Shown: positions 35,295 through 45,249 of the stretch, piece after piece
How the letters are laid out: each line of letters starts with the position of its first letter
How positions within the stretch are numbered: the first letter of the stretch is position 1
Origin: Kingdonia uniflora
Taxonomy: Eukaryota > Streptophyta > Magnoliopsida > Ranunculales > Circaeasteraceae
DNA: 64,000 nucleotides
Reading direction: 5' to 3'
Assembly: GCA_014058105.1 (NCBI GenBank)
Contig: JACGCM010000715.1
Span: forward strand, 1,612,001 to 1,676,000
The notes under the pieces: model-generated
What the model saw: only the letters and a program-made list of their open reading frames with translations
What the model was told of the DNA's origin: nothing
The model's database searches: none
Translations under genes and position numbers: made by a program

Positions 35295-35355
35295 TGGGAG
35301 AGGATTCACATATACTCTATTTTGTTGCACCATCATCCATCACCGTTACACCTTA
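35295..35355 (+). repeat. Internal direct copy of the left terminus
   Basis: GGGAGAGGATTCACATATAC, then TCTATTTTGTTGCAC and CCGTTACACCTTA, repeats the outer edge of the left TIR in the same direction about 275 bp inward. Confidence 0.7.
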
Positions 35356-35419
35356 TTTAGTTTGCTTTTGCATCAATTTTTTTGAGAATTTCCCCAAAAA
35401 TTGGGATACAATCACAACA

Positions 35420-35770
35420 TCGACAAATAAACCATAGAATGTGGGGATATATATTGATTTGTGATGTATCAACAATTTTTGCATGATTTTATTTGGGAGT
35501 TGTAATTTTTTTGTTGTACTCGACAAAAAATTTATCGATGTATTGGTGTTTCGACATTTTCCTTGTACGCTATTATTAATTTCTTCTATTTCAACAATTA
35601 AACTATATTATTGTCTGCCCAATTTGCCAATGTTCTTGTTTTCGACAAATTATTTGTCAATGCATTATGGATTCAATACTTTTCTGGGACTTTTTAGTCG
35701 ATTAGTTATGCGTCGACAATTTTGTAGTATATTATTTTCGATTTTGCATTACTTGACAATAATATTCCAT
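35420..35770. repeat. Hairpin-unit array 1 (upstream of PMD gene)
   Basis: Degenerate units of ATTGTCG-N13/14-CGACAAT. Clear ones are 35531-35558 (TTTATCG, 14 bases, CGACATT) and 35695-35720 (TAGTCG, 13 bases, CGACAAT). Further half sites (TCGACAAA, TTGTCAA) lie between. It ends just before the ATG at 35815. Confidence 0.65.
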
Positions 35771-35814
35771 ATATATTTTGCAAGGTGGTAATTTTTCTTT
35801 ATTTGTTAAGCAGT

Positions 35815-36332
35815 ATGGCACCAAAGATGAAGATACCCCCAACTGCTTCCCTAAGGAAAAATGCTAAATTCAGAGCGAGAAGATCCTTCGCATCCAAATT
35901 ATAACAAGCTTCCCCGTGTGTCTTTCAAGAGAAACAAAACAAATTCAAGTAGGGCAGAATAAGAAAGGGAAGACTTTAGCAGTCCCCCCCCCTCAGGGAA
36001 ATGCAGAAGCTTCTACTGATTCCTAAGGAGAGTCTGGAGAAGACTCTAGTACAGATGATGAAGCTTCTGGTCATTCACAAGCATCTGCTTCTAGTACAGA
36101 TCATTTCTCGTATAAATATGTTCCTATCAGCAATAATATGTAATTTAAAGCTTTTCTAAACAATCAAGTTGAAAAACAAGGAATTAGAACCATAGACAAA
36201 AAAGGTTGGCATGAGGACAACAATAATAAATCAAATAGTTCATAAATAGAAGCTGACGAATATGGTCCCAGGAATAGCTCTTTGTTGACGAGGTTCGAGA
36301 CACATAGAGTAAAATCTATAGTTCTTGGGCAG
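35815..36332 (+). pseudogene. PMD gene, N-terminal Ser-rich exon
   Basis: A frame from ATG 35815 (MAPKMKIPPTASLRKNAKF) breaks after about 27 codons. The region continues in another frame as a Ser/Glu-rich stretch (GEDSSTDDEASGHSQASASS) and ends LLTRFETHRVKSIVLGQ at a GT donor (36333). The LLTRF...H segment is what normally precedes a plant mobile domain. Stops and at least one frameshift are present. Low-complexity Ser/Asp composition suggests a disordered N-terminus. Confidence 0.5.
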
Positions 36333-36450
36333 GTACTGAACACAAAACCAATTATTTTAGCTTTAATCCAAATTTTAGTAAGTGTTTCTTTTATTTAGGG
36401 AATGACAAATTATATTGTATTTACATGACCCCAGCTGTCTACGGGTGTTT

Positions 36451-37151
36451 CATCACAGTCTTTCTTGGGATATTGGTAGGGAGGTTGAGAAGGTTTAAAC
36501 TCTAGTAAATCTACAAGGGCTTGGCAGAATTAGGGCCATTTTATACAAATACTAAAATGTATCTTTAATTACAGCTTTATCTGAAAGCTGGCATCTAGAG
36601 ACAAATACTTTTCATTCAAATGGGGCGAGATTACTATAACTTTTAAAGATGTTTGGAGGTTAGTTGGTTTAAGAGTTAGAGCTAATTTAGCATTTGTTCA
36701 GGATAAAAAAGGAGCAACTAATGTGATGCAAGTATTTAGGGACTGTCTGTTTCAAAGTAATCAAGTTTACTTTGATCTAAAGGCTGGAGGGCAGGGGATA
36801 TCTCTTTCACTTGTGAAGATGGTGGATTTTTTTGCGCACAAGCTGATGGGAAGAAATAGGTACGACCACGTAGAAGCAGAGGTTGGTGAGGCATCTCCTA
36901 CATCAGAACCTGCGAGTTTGTCTTCTCGTACAGTTGCAAAAGCATATATGCTTTATGTTCTTGGATCTTTTCTTTTCCCTACCAAGAAAGGGATAGATGT
37001 GTTGGTGAAGTATCTAAATTTATTTAAGAACAAGAACTTATATATTACATGGTCATGGGGAGCGGCGGCCTTGGCACACATATATTGCAGTTTGGGGGTT
37101 GCTTCGAAAGTGAATGGTAAAACATTTACATGTTGTACTACAATGTTAGAG
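36451..37151 (+). pseudogene. PMD gene, core plant mobile domain exon
   Basis: It reads HHSLSWDIGREVEKV, then a G-L-G-R-I stretch, then the family signature LITALSESWHLETNTFHF and GEITITFKDVWRLVGLRV. Plant mobile domain proteins (MAIN/MAIL type) have L-I-x-A-L-x-E-R-W-x-x-E-T-x-T-F-H at this place. It continues through SLSLVKMVDFFAHK, a variable Ser-rich loop, AYMLYVLGSFLFPT and WSWGAAALAHIYCSLGVAS to CCTTMLE at a GT donor (37152). A one-base deletion near 36613 breaks the frame, and TAA/TAG codons occur upstream. PMD proteins act in the nucleus in silencing and development; this domain is also known inside plant transposons. Domain identity is secure. Confidence 0.8.
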
Positions 37152-37236
37152 GTGATTTTTATGTATCCATTATTTAATTTTATCGCTGGACTGTGGGTTT
37201 TTGTACCTTCTCATTGAAGGATATTTATTTTTACAG

Positions 37237-37407
37237 TCCTGGATATTCGGGCACATCCCCAAGCTGCTTGGAATTCTCAAACCCAATCTTTTTCGTGCTC
37301 CTGAGTATTGTACGAGGTGGTCTTGGACTAGGAAGAAAGCTGAATGAATTGGTGAAGAAGCTTTAAAGATGTTTAGATAAGCTCTTGACAATTATAAGCT
37401 TGAGGAT
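37237..37407 (+). pseudogene. PMD gene, exon 3
   Basis: It follows an 85-bp intron (GT at 37152, TTTTTACAG ending at 37236) and reads in phase SWIFGHIPKLLGILKP, then LFRAPEYCTRWSWTRKKAE, a TGA where Trp is expected, and EEALKMFR, ending at a GTAAGC donor at 37408. W-I-x-x-H-I-P is the usual continuation of a PMD. The in-phase join supports the splice sites. Confidence 0.75.
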
Positions 37408-37541
37408 GTAAGCTTTATTCAAAAAATTTCTTTTAAAGTCTTAATTTTCTGGTCTTAAAATTTGGAATTTGTTGGATGTACTGACAATTGTTAAATAATT
37501 TTGTATGGGTAAGTGTCAATTTTTACATATTCGATAATTTA

Positions 37542-37691
37542 TTTGTCGAATATATGGAGCATCGACAATTGTCTATTAAATTATTATCGATTAAGAAATT
37601 AATCGACAATTTACATGTCAACTAATTATCGATAGGACATGCGTCGGCAAATCCTTTTACTTTATTGTCGCTTACTGAATACGTCGACAAT
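37542..37691. repeat. Hairpin-unit array 2 (intron of PMD gene)
   Basis: Four successive units: 37542-37569 (TTTGTCG/CGACAAT, spacer 14), 37583-37610 (ATTATCG/CGACAAT, 14), 37625-37651 (ATTATCG/CGGCAAA, 13) and 37664-37691 (ATTGTCG/CGACAAT, 14). Unit starts are 39-42 bp apart. The four spacers have no common sequence. Confidence 0.85.
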
Positions 37692-37768
37692 AGGTTTTTG
37701 CTTACTCAGTTAAAATCTATTTGATTTTTTTCCCAAACCTACTAATATATATGTCATTCGTGTTCTAG

Positions 37769-38218
37769 ATCATGTAGGACCCGTACATAGAGAAGCAGAA
37801 AGATAGACATACATTCAAATAAATTGCTAATTTCTTGGGGTTACTTTGTAGTCCTGAACACAAAGAGCTATACTATCCTGACAGAATACAATGACAGTTC
37901 AATAGAAGGCAAACTGTGCCTAGAGTTCCCATATGTCTTGAGAAGAGGAGTTTACATTTTACTGCTAAACCATGCGCATACACGCTGATGTATGAATGGG
38001 TGGATCTATTATCAGAATGGAAATAGAGGGACTATCTAATTCTGAAGAGGGGCAAGAAAATACACGATGGAATTCTTGTATGTATTAAAGGATACTTTGA
38101 ATGGTTCAATTCAGTTTCCTTCACCAATCTTTGTCCATATGTTGTTGATCTTGATGTAAATGACGATGAGAAGATATTGGGGGATGTGGGTGGTGTTTTG
38201 CATAGGGATAATGCGAGT
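37769..38218 (+). pseudogene. PMD gene, exon 4 (C-terminal part of the PMD)
   Basis: After an intron of about 360 bp (acceptor TGTTCTAG at 37768) it reads DPYIEKQ, then NFLGLLCSPEHKELYYPDRI and QFNRRQTVPRVP. PMD proteins have D-P-Y...Y-x-P-D-R-V-L-R-Q-F-G-x-x-Q-x-I-P at this point, so the match is good. TAG and TGA replace two Trp codons and TAA another codon. The segment ends LGDVGGVLHRDNAS at a GTATG donor (38219). Confidence 0.75.
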
Positions 38219-38291
38219 GTATGATTGTTGTTATAGTGTTTGGGTAGTATATTTCTTGCTTATTCTAATATTGGCTTATACATTTTTACAG

Positions 38292-39424
38292 GTTGAGGGG
38301 CATAGTAAAGATCTCCATTGTTTAGAATAAGATATTTCCAATTGAAAGTCAGAAGTCAATTCCTTGAAGTTAGCAAAGGAGGTGGAAGACCGGGCGAGAT
38401 TAGAATTGCTTGAGGCTTTGGAGTTAAAGGTGTGCACACACTCCCCTCACCTCTTAAGTAATAGTTGTCTGGTAATACATATTTTTGATTATCCATCATA
38501 TCGAAAAATACTTGATGTTGGCAATTGTCGCATGTCTTGTAGTCGACAATTATCACATGCATTTTTGTTTACTCTTTTATATTCGATAATTTAGAAATAG
38601 CTAACAAAATGAATTGTCAAATCTAAAGTTCAATCGACATTTTAGTAACTTTAATTAATTACATTATTATTATTACAGACAGTTGAATGTGATAGTTTTA
38701 AAGAGGCAAACATTTGATTAGAAGTAGGCATTCAAGCGAAGCAAGTGGTCGACTTGATCTACGATTAAGACTATAGCGAAATCTTAAATAAGCTAATTGA
38801 TAAGGTATCTGTAGTTTTGTTTCCCCTTCTTTAGTTTATAATGTTTTAACATTCCCTTCGTTCTTTGTTGTTCATAGATGCCATAGATATTCATAGTCAC
38901 CTCAACCATACATGTTTGCTATCAAACATTAGAGTACAGTTCACTGAGATAATTAAATAAGAAGTTGGCAGAAGATGTATTAAAAAATGATGAATTGAAG
39001 AACTCACTGGCAGATTTGCATCTACAATTCGAAAAGAAAGTAAATACTATGAATGCCAAGAAGAAACAAGTTCATTCACAGTTATTCATTTTTTTGGATG
39101 CACTAATTTAGGATTGATAATAGGTATTGGAGTGCAAGAACTTGAATGCTATCAATGAGAAATTGATGAATCAAGTTGCAAAACAAGAACCACAACCCTT
39201 ACCTGTGAGTATGAAGTCTTATATATAGGAATATAGTACATTTAAACCTGTATGCCATTTATGAGTTGTTTCATGGTTATCTTTCTTTCTATGTACAGCT
39301 AAACTTGGTTATAATTTTAGAGTAAAACGTTGTAGGACTAGTCCAAGTCTGGAAGCTAATATACGGCGAGTTAAATACCAAATATGAAGAATCTCAAAGG
39401 AAATTGAGTGAGAGAGATAAAAAT
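38292..39424 (+). pseudogene. PMD gene, coiled-coil exons
   Basis: Short exons bounded by AG and GT dinucleotides: 38292-38429 (LKLAKEVEDRARLELLEALE), 38680-38803 (KQVVDLIYD), 38879-39060 (DELKNSLADLHLQFEKKVN), 39124-39207 (LECKNLNAINEKLMNQVAKQ) and 39320-39424 (LNTKYEESQRKLSERDKN). Leu/Lys/Glu heptad-like patterns predict a coiled coil of more than 100 residues. Their order after the PMD and their intact splice borders suggest one transcript. A PMD with a coiled-coil tail would be expected to multimerise. Confidence 0.55.
38523..38641. repeat. Hairpin-unit array 3 (intron)
   Basis: Units at 38523-38551 (AATTGTCG/CGACAATT, spacer 13, 8-bp perfect stem) and 38613-38641 (ATTGTCA/CGACATT, spacer 15). 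Additional half sites (TCGATAAT) lie between. Confidence 0.75.
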
Positions 39425-39544
39425 GTAAGTTGATTTAGACGTTGGTGATTAGACGAGACTTTTGTAGTAAAGTACATTAATGGAACATCCTATTTTTTGT
39501 CAGAGGAGAATTTTTATATACTTATTTATTTTATGTATATATGC

Positions 39545-39905
39545 CCTTTTGTCTATTGATACAATACTCAAAAAATCTTATGTAATAAATAATTAAATAT
39601 TGTCTATTGATGTACTACTCGACAAATCTTATGTAGCATACAATAAAGTATTATCATAGTTAACACCAAATCGATAATATCATGCCTTTAAAATATTGTC
39701 GAATGTTGTCGTTTTCGATAATTTCTTACTTTATACATGCATTTTTTGTTGACAACCGTTGTAGTCGATAATATTTTGTCGCTTTATGTATTCTCGACAA
39801 TGACTATATTATGAAATTGTCGCAGCATAAGAATGCAGACAATTTTATTATCGCATCAGATGATCATCGACAATTTATTGTCGATATATACCGTACTCGA
39901 TAGCG
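39545..39905. repeat. Hairpin-unit array 4 (intron), densest
   Basis: Seven or more units: 39599-39626 (spacer 14), 39695-39722 (14), 39745-39772 (14), 39776-39801 (13), 39816-39843 (14), 39847-39874 (14, ATTATCG/CGACAAT) and 39877-39904 (14, right arm decayed to CGATAGC). The last three are almost end to end with a period near 30 bp. Confidence 0.85.
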
Positions 39906-39977
39906 TTTTCTTCATTCTTTAACTAAGTCATGTGTACGCTAATTTTGAATGATTATGTATAAAACCATGATTGATAG

Positions 39978-40345
39978 GTGAAGGCTACTCATGACAGGTG
40001 GTACGCAAAATATATTTACAAACGAACAGGCTTGTAAGTTTTACTTTGACTTCTAAGTTACTTTTCACCAAATATTAATGATGTGTCTCTATATGGGCCC
40101 TAAACTATACTGGAAGCAAAACTGACGATATCTAAAGTGATGAGATTCAACCTTGAAAATGACAGTAACAAATGGGTATGTACACTTTTGTCATCCTACG
40201 CTTGTAGTTTGGCTTTAAATTACTTTATTTTAATTTTTAATTATGCTATCATGGTTATGTTTGCGTTGCAGGAAGTGTGGTGCCTGGGACTAAAAAGTAC
40301 CATTGAAGGAGGGGACTTTAAGGATACTGAAGACCCAACATGAGA
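39978..40345 (+). pseudogene. PMD gene, late exons
   Basis: Three short segments with splice-like borders: about 39978-40031 (ATHDRWYAKYIYKRT), about 40108-40173 (LEAKLTISKVMRFNLENDSN) and about 40272-40342 (EVWCLGLKSTIEGGDFKDTE). The last ends in TGA, or, if that TGA was a Trp codon, continues EELSLQFTKLLTIAQVGP. No family is recognised. They probably form the C-terminal end of the PMD protein. Confidence 0.4.
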
Positions 40346-40439
40346 GGAACTAAGTCTCCAGTTCACTAAACTTTTAACTATTGCTCAAGTGGGTCCAAAA
40401 TGGGAATATTAAGATGACTTGATCTTATTAGGGGGGAGT

Positions 40440-41245
40440 ATAAAAAAATGGTCACTTTGAGGTTGAAGGAGATTAATTGGAAAACCAAACTAAGGCAGAC
40501 TTTATTTCAACCATTTAATTGGTTTCAACTCGATATACGTGATGTTAAAAAAAATAGGAACACAGGGTTTAGGGCTGCTATATCATATGCGTATTAGAGC
40601 CAATAGAAGTTCTTGAATGTAAAGCAGTCCTTGTGTACCTTGATGACCAAGAAACCTTCTTACTAGAAGACTATGTTCAGTTAGACGTTGGATATAGCTT
40701 ATAATAATTTAGGAGAAAGAAGGTATGATACTTTGCTACATGCCTTTAACTTCAATGGTGTGTTCGTGGAATATTTGTATATGGGCCATTTGCTGGTAAC
40801 ATTTTACCAGAAGGTGGTGATCTTCATCGGTAACAAGGGATCTTAGAGCTCTTACCTATGTTCTGACCAAAGTAAATAATAAGATTACAAAAGAAAAGAG
40901 GCTTTAAAACATTTTTGCTGATAGTACAAAGTATTGGTGGGTTGGGATGACATTTGATGAACACTTTGCGAAATTGAAGATCAAGTACCTATCACCTATT
41001 CCTTCAGTTTCTACACTATAGTGGGCACATGTGCAATTGGAGATTCCAGATGATTTTCTGAAGGCATGTGTGAAGAGCTATTTTGACATGTGAAACCAAG
41101 CTTGGATGAAGTTGATGAAAGACAACAATATTAACCCACGGGATTATAACCTAAATGATTTGTTTTTCTTGAATTATGTAAAAATTTGTTTGTTTTTAGA
41201 TGATGTAAAGTTCTCGCCTAAATCTTTGTATTGTAGCTTGTAGGT
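40440..41245 (+). pseudogene. Unrecognised coding segment at the end of the PMD gene
   Basis: Plus-strand frames with a protein-like look: VTLRLKEINWKTKLRQTLFQ and NWFQLDIRDVKKNRNTGFRA, then ERRYDTLLHAFNFNGVFVEY. In another frame follow ADSTKYWWVGMTFDEHFAKL and AHVQLEIPDDFLKACVKSYF, ending YCSL and TAG at 41245. Stops (several at likely Trp or Gln codons) break it. I do not recognise the family. MULEs often carry captured gene pieces or extra genes, so this could be a third gene or the last exon of the PMD gene. Confidence 0.35.
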
Positions 41246-41275
41246 ATGTCTCTTTGTATTGTTGTTACAGTTGCA

Positions 41276-41440
41276 ATTGTCGAGTTCAAGTTATAGCAAC
41301 AGTGGAAATTGTCGAGTATGGGCTACAATTGACATTTATAATTGTCAAAAATTACATGATTGACAAAAGCTTACCCATTCTATTCTCGATAAAAGTGTCT
41401 ATCGATAATAAATTGTCGCTACAGTCAACAATATATGTAC
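41276..41440. repeat. Hairpin-unit array 5 (between the two genes)
   Basis: Units at 41276 (ATTGTCG, 14 bases, CAACAGT), near 41309 (ATTGTCG, 15 bases, TGACATT) and near 41340 (ATTGTCA, 13 bases, TGACAAA), then scattered TCGATAA and ATTGTCG half sites. It lies in the gap between the convergent gene ends. Confidence 0.7.
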
Positions 41441-41445
41441 TGGGG

Positions 41446-41877
41446 CCATCTGTACTGGGCCACAAAAATATGTGTACTAAACATATATACTCAACATTAT
41501 AGGCTAATAATCAAGTAGAACAAGTAACATTATATTAATATCAGTTTTCAACTCACACTCCCTCTATCATATCGAAGTTATAATATACTTAATAAAGCTA
41601 AAAATGAAATCTTAAGTACGACAATACAGTTCCAATGATATCTGAAATTTACAATCATATGAAGTTATTTAGCAACTCCCTACACGATGGTCTTCTGACT
41701 ATGCCTCGAGTCTATCATCATTGGCAGCCCCTACATATGTAACGAGGTAAATAAATTAGCCATATTCAGCATAAGTTATTGGGCCTTATGTTATGGTAGA
41801 AGATGTTGGGAAGTACTTATTAATGGTTTTAAGGTACTCACTAGCTTCTACTTTTTGAAACAATAATTTCAATTATG
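41446..41877. other. Intergenic spacer between the convergent genes
   Basis: AT-rich sequence with no recognised frame. It may hold both 3' ends and polyadenylation regions. Confidence 0.4.
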
Positions 41878-42218
41878 GGCAAGTACGTTTGTCATGGCTG
41901 CCAAAGACTCCACATATTTTGCATGTCCTCTTCCTCTTTTTAACACTATATCCATTCTACCCTTTCATCTGCAACCTTTCTTGTGATAATCTTTTGCACG
42001 GCTTTTGGTTTGTGTCACAAGAGGATCCAAAATTGAAGTTGAAGACATTACTGTTATCACAATTAATGGAGTTGACATTGTAGGAACCGACCTTGAGAGT
42101 TGAGTTAGAGATACATCGTACACATCTAGATGTAACTCAAGCTCGTCTAACCTTGAAATTGCATATTCAAAGTTTTCTTTATTCTTTTGTGCTCTCTTAA
42201 ATAGGTTGCTGCGCGAAT
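41878..42218 (-). pseudogene. FAR1/MULE gene, C-terminus with zinc knuckle
   Basis: The minus strand reads ELHLDVYDVSLTQLSRSV, later DPLVTQTKSRAKDYHKKG, then after a frame shift KKRKRTCKICGVFGSHDKRT followed by C-P. The knuckle CKICGVFGSHDKRTC (about 41880-41923) has the CX2CX4HX4C spacing common at the ends of MULE and FAR1-like transposases. The DP-V-TK-R-K motif before it is also typical of FAR1-related proteins. Confidence 0.65.
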
Positions 42219-42912
42219 TTAAAGGTGGTTATGGCATAACGGTTTCCTCAAGTTCTCCACATGTAAGATACTTTCGTCGTACGATCGAGAATATTTGTTT
42301 GCACCAATCTTCCACCTTGGTAGAATGAATGCATCTGGATTATGGAGAATATTGTATTTGGAGAAAACCTTAAAGAGATGACAACATGGCAGACCTTCAT
42401 ACTCGAACAACTTACATTCACAATGGCCTGTCAGGCTGGCCAAGTTTATCTTCAATTTAAAAGATTCAGGCGGTCCACTATGTGACTTCACAAGTATTTT
42501 TAAAATATTGCCATAAACACTTTTTTTTATTGATATGAAATGCACATTTTGATTGAATTGGTCTTCAACTTTATGAAAAATATGCCTTGTATAAATCTTT
42601 GTTGCATGTTTTAGTAGAGCTTGATAGGATCTGACTTGCCAATATCTATGTTGGGATTGGAAGTCCTCTCCATTTTCACTTTCAAATGTCTCCAATAGAG
42701 TTATTGCATATTTTATCATAAAACTGTACATACTAGTTGAAGGAAGCAGCCAACCATTGTAGAAGTTGTTTGTTGACTCACTTCGGCCAGTAGTATTCAT
42801 GACAGCATTGAAAGTACCTCTATTCTAAAATGGTATCCATCTTTCTCTTATATTAAATATCCCTTGCATCCAAGTGCTCTCATCAAGATTATGCTTCTTC
42901 ATAAGCTCATTA
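42219..42912 (-). pseudogene. FAR1/MULE gene, transposase end and SWIM finger
   Basis: From the E3 junction the frame reads NELMKKHNLDESTWMQGIFN and, after a break, FNAVMNTTGRSESTNNFYNG. RSES-N is where MULE/FAR1 transposases keep their third catalytic residue (Glu). It stays open to 42219 and includes the SWIM zinc finger CECKLFEYEGLPCCHLFKVF (about 42362-42421; pattern CxC...CxH). Downstream is ILPRWKIGANKY, the usual W-x-x-x-A family motif. SWIM fingers bind DNA or protein. This exon is cut at 42912 by E3 and resumes at 54900. Confidence 0.85.
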
Positions 42913-43657
42913 TGTAGTAGTCTACTCACAGCCTTCCAAGACTAATTGAATACTAGAAGGCTATATTGAAGCCTACCAAAGACTTGAAGCTCATGGAACC
43001 CACAAAATAGCCTAAGGCATATGGTATACCAGAAAATTTTCTAGGACTAACCGATCTCTCGCAGGCCACATCAAAGTTTACCGAAGATTCAAAGCTTACT
43101 ACAAGATTCGAAGTCAAAGACAGTTGTGCAACATGCAGAATCTAACACAAGTTTTAGAAAGACTTCGACCATATCCATGTATAGTTGAAGGTAGATAAAC
43201 CTGACGAACAACTCACCAGACAATTTAGCAAAACAAGCTGCCAGACAGCTACAGTAGCATAATTAACCTTCCATATAGGGTGGCCACTCTAAAAAGGCAA
43301 ACATGTAATATGACCTTACTATGGTGACTCATCCTTTCCTATCTCCTATAAATAGGGGAGGAGAGCCATCATAGAGAGGTTAGAGAATCTCAGTCCAAAA
43401 CGTCCCCATAAGACTAGAAACCTTCGAGCATATTCAAGCTCTGTTCAATTCAAACTGTAACCTCATTCATATATCCATCATCGCATTCAAATCCTTGGTA
43501 GAGGTCATGGAGAATACCAATTCATGGACTCTACAAAAGTATGTTAGCACGGTATATTCTTTTATTTCTATCTTATATATCTATGAAAACCTCTAGCCGA
43601 CCCTAAATATCACAGTGTAAGAGTACGAACTCCCCTTTACAAGATTATGCCACTACA
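42913..43657 (+). repeat. E3 5' LTR
   Basis: 745 bp. TATA region CTCCTATAAATAGGGGAGG near 43340, identical in the other LTR. It is rich in TCGAAG/CTTCGA words. Confidence 0.95.
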
Positions 43658-43659
43658 TT

Positions 43660-43675
43660 TGGTGCCGTCTGTGCC
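43660..43675 (+). other. E3 primer-binding site
   Basis: TGGTGCCGTCTGTGCC begins two bases after the LTR end, as in E1 and E2. Confidence 0.8.
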
Positions 43676-43679
43676 ATGC

Positions 43680-45240
43680 CCACTATCCTCCATCCACTTT
43701 CTTTCACCCAATACCCCTATCCGATGGCCCCCACCCTCCCTTCTACCTCTACCATTGTTGGCATCTCTACTGCCATTGTCAGGTGCTCGATGTTGAACGG
43801 TAATACCATTTGAAAGAATATGATAGATAATACCGTACTCTCAACGAACTACGGCGCACGGTTCGCAAGTTACAATAGATACAAACCCAGGACGTCCCTA
43901 TGCATTCCCGAGCCCCTTCCCCCTGGCACATATCTGCCCATGCGTGTCTCGGCCCTCATTTCTATACCAAGTGCTACCGGTCCACCTTGGTGCCAAAGGT
44001 GCCCCCACTAACATACACACAAATTTGATACACCTCAGCGTCCCTATTTTAGAGGACTCGTCTGACTCCACCCTCCGAACCTCCCGACATGCCATAAGGT
44101 GTCCTACCCAGGATTGCCAGGGAGAATATAGTGTTGAGCACACTCTTAACCAGTGGCCCTACCACCCGTGACCTCACCGTTCTCCCCCTCGAGTAGCCTA
44201 TCTCATTCAACAAGAGCTCGACCAAAAAATCCACGCCACCATCTACATCTGTGCCAGCCCTACTCTGAACTGTTGGAGTCGCCTTAATAATCCAATCTGC
44301 CCAAATCTCCTCGCAGTCGAGGTGTCTTTGAACTTCCATATCCCAAAAATCCACAAATATTGTAACATCAATCCTCAATCCTATGTATTTGAGTTCCAAA
44401 ATACTTTAAGCTTGCACTCTTCAGTGGACCACATCCTTTGTCAAATGTTCCCTACCAGCCTTATCGACAGCCCCCTCAAGTGGTACCATAGCCTCCCCAA
44501 TGGGTCTATTCGAAGCTTCAAGCAGCTATCTAGTTTGTTTATCTCACATTTTTCCTTCAACAAAGACCGCGAAGTCTGAGTAGATTCCCTCTTTAATTTT
44601 CAAAAGACACCCATCGAAACACTTGAGAACTTTACCAAGTGCTTCCTCAATGAATTGCACAAATTCAAGAACCTTGATTGTGCAAATATCGTGTTAACCT
44701 ACTCAAACGCCTTACCCGACCACAGCCACAACAAAAAAAACATCATCCTCCAGAAGCCCGAACCCTTGAGCATCTCAGTAAAACTAATCGTTAGGGATAA
44801 ACCTCGACAACCAAACACAGCCATGGTTGCCCCCACCTACAACAAGGCCGACAATAAAAAATATGGCCACTATGATGCATAATCCTCTGAGCCTCACAAG
44901 AAGAAACCCATGCCAGTCCTACCCAAATTATTGTTACCATCAGGACCATACAACTAATCATTCAGGCTGACCCTATTTGGCAGACCCCTTACCCCATCGA
45001 AGTCAAGAAGGACAAACCATACTGCAAGAGCCACAAGTGTAACCGTCATCCCACTAACAAGTATTACGCGTTACAACGTTCACTTGAGATGATAACCAAA
45101 GCATGCTGCATACACCAGTATGTCGTCGATCTCCCCAGTTACCTCGATGGGTCGTACCATAAGCCCCAGCCAGCCCCGAATGCCAGATCTACGGAATTAT
45201 GCATCTTCCAAGCCTATTTGATTGAAGTGAACAACATCGA
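43680..45240 (+). pseudogene. gag: E3 gag relic
   Basis: The capsid core is at 44322-44579 (IPKIHKYCNINPQSYVFEFQ; SPLKWYHSLPNGSIRSFKQL; HFSFNKDREV then TGA). Its continuation is at 44655-44880 (HKFKNLDCANIVLTYSNALP), and the knuckle region near 45010-45110 reads YCKSHKCNRHPTNKYYALQR. It is clearly homologous to E2 gag. Upstream sequence is Pro-rich and broken by several stops and frame changes. Confidence 0.8.
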
Positions 45241-45249
45241 TAACGGATG

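Noticed and set aside
41254..41502. 82-codon plus-strand frame after the PMD gene
   Set aside because: It runs through hairpin-unit array 5 and its residues reflect the repeated ATTGTCG words, not a protein family.
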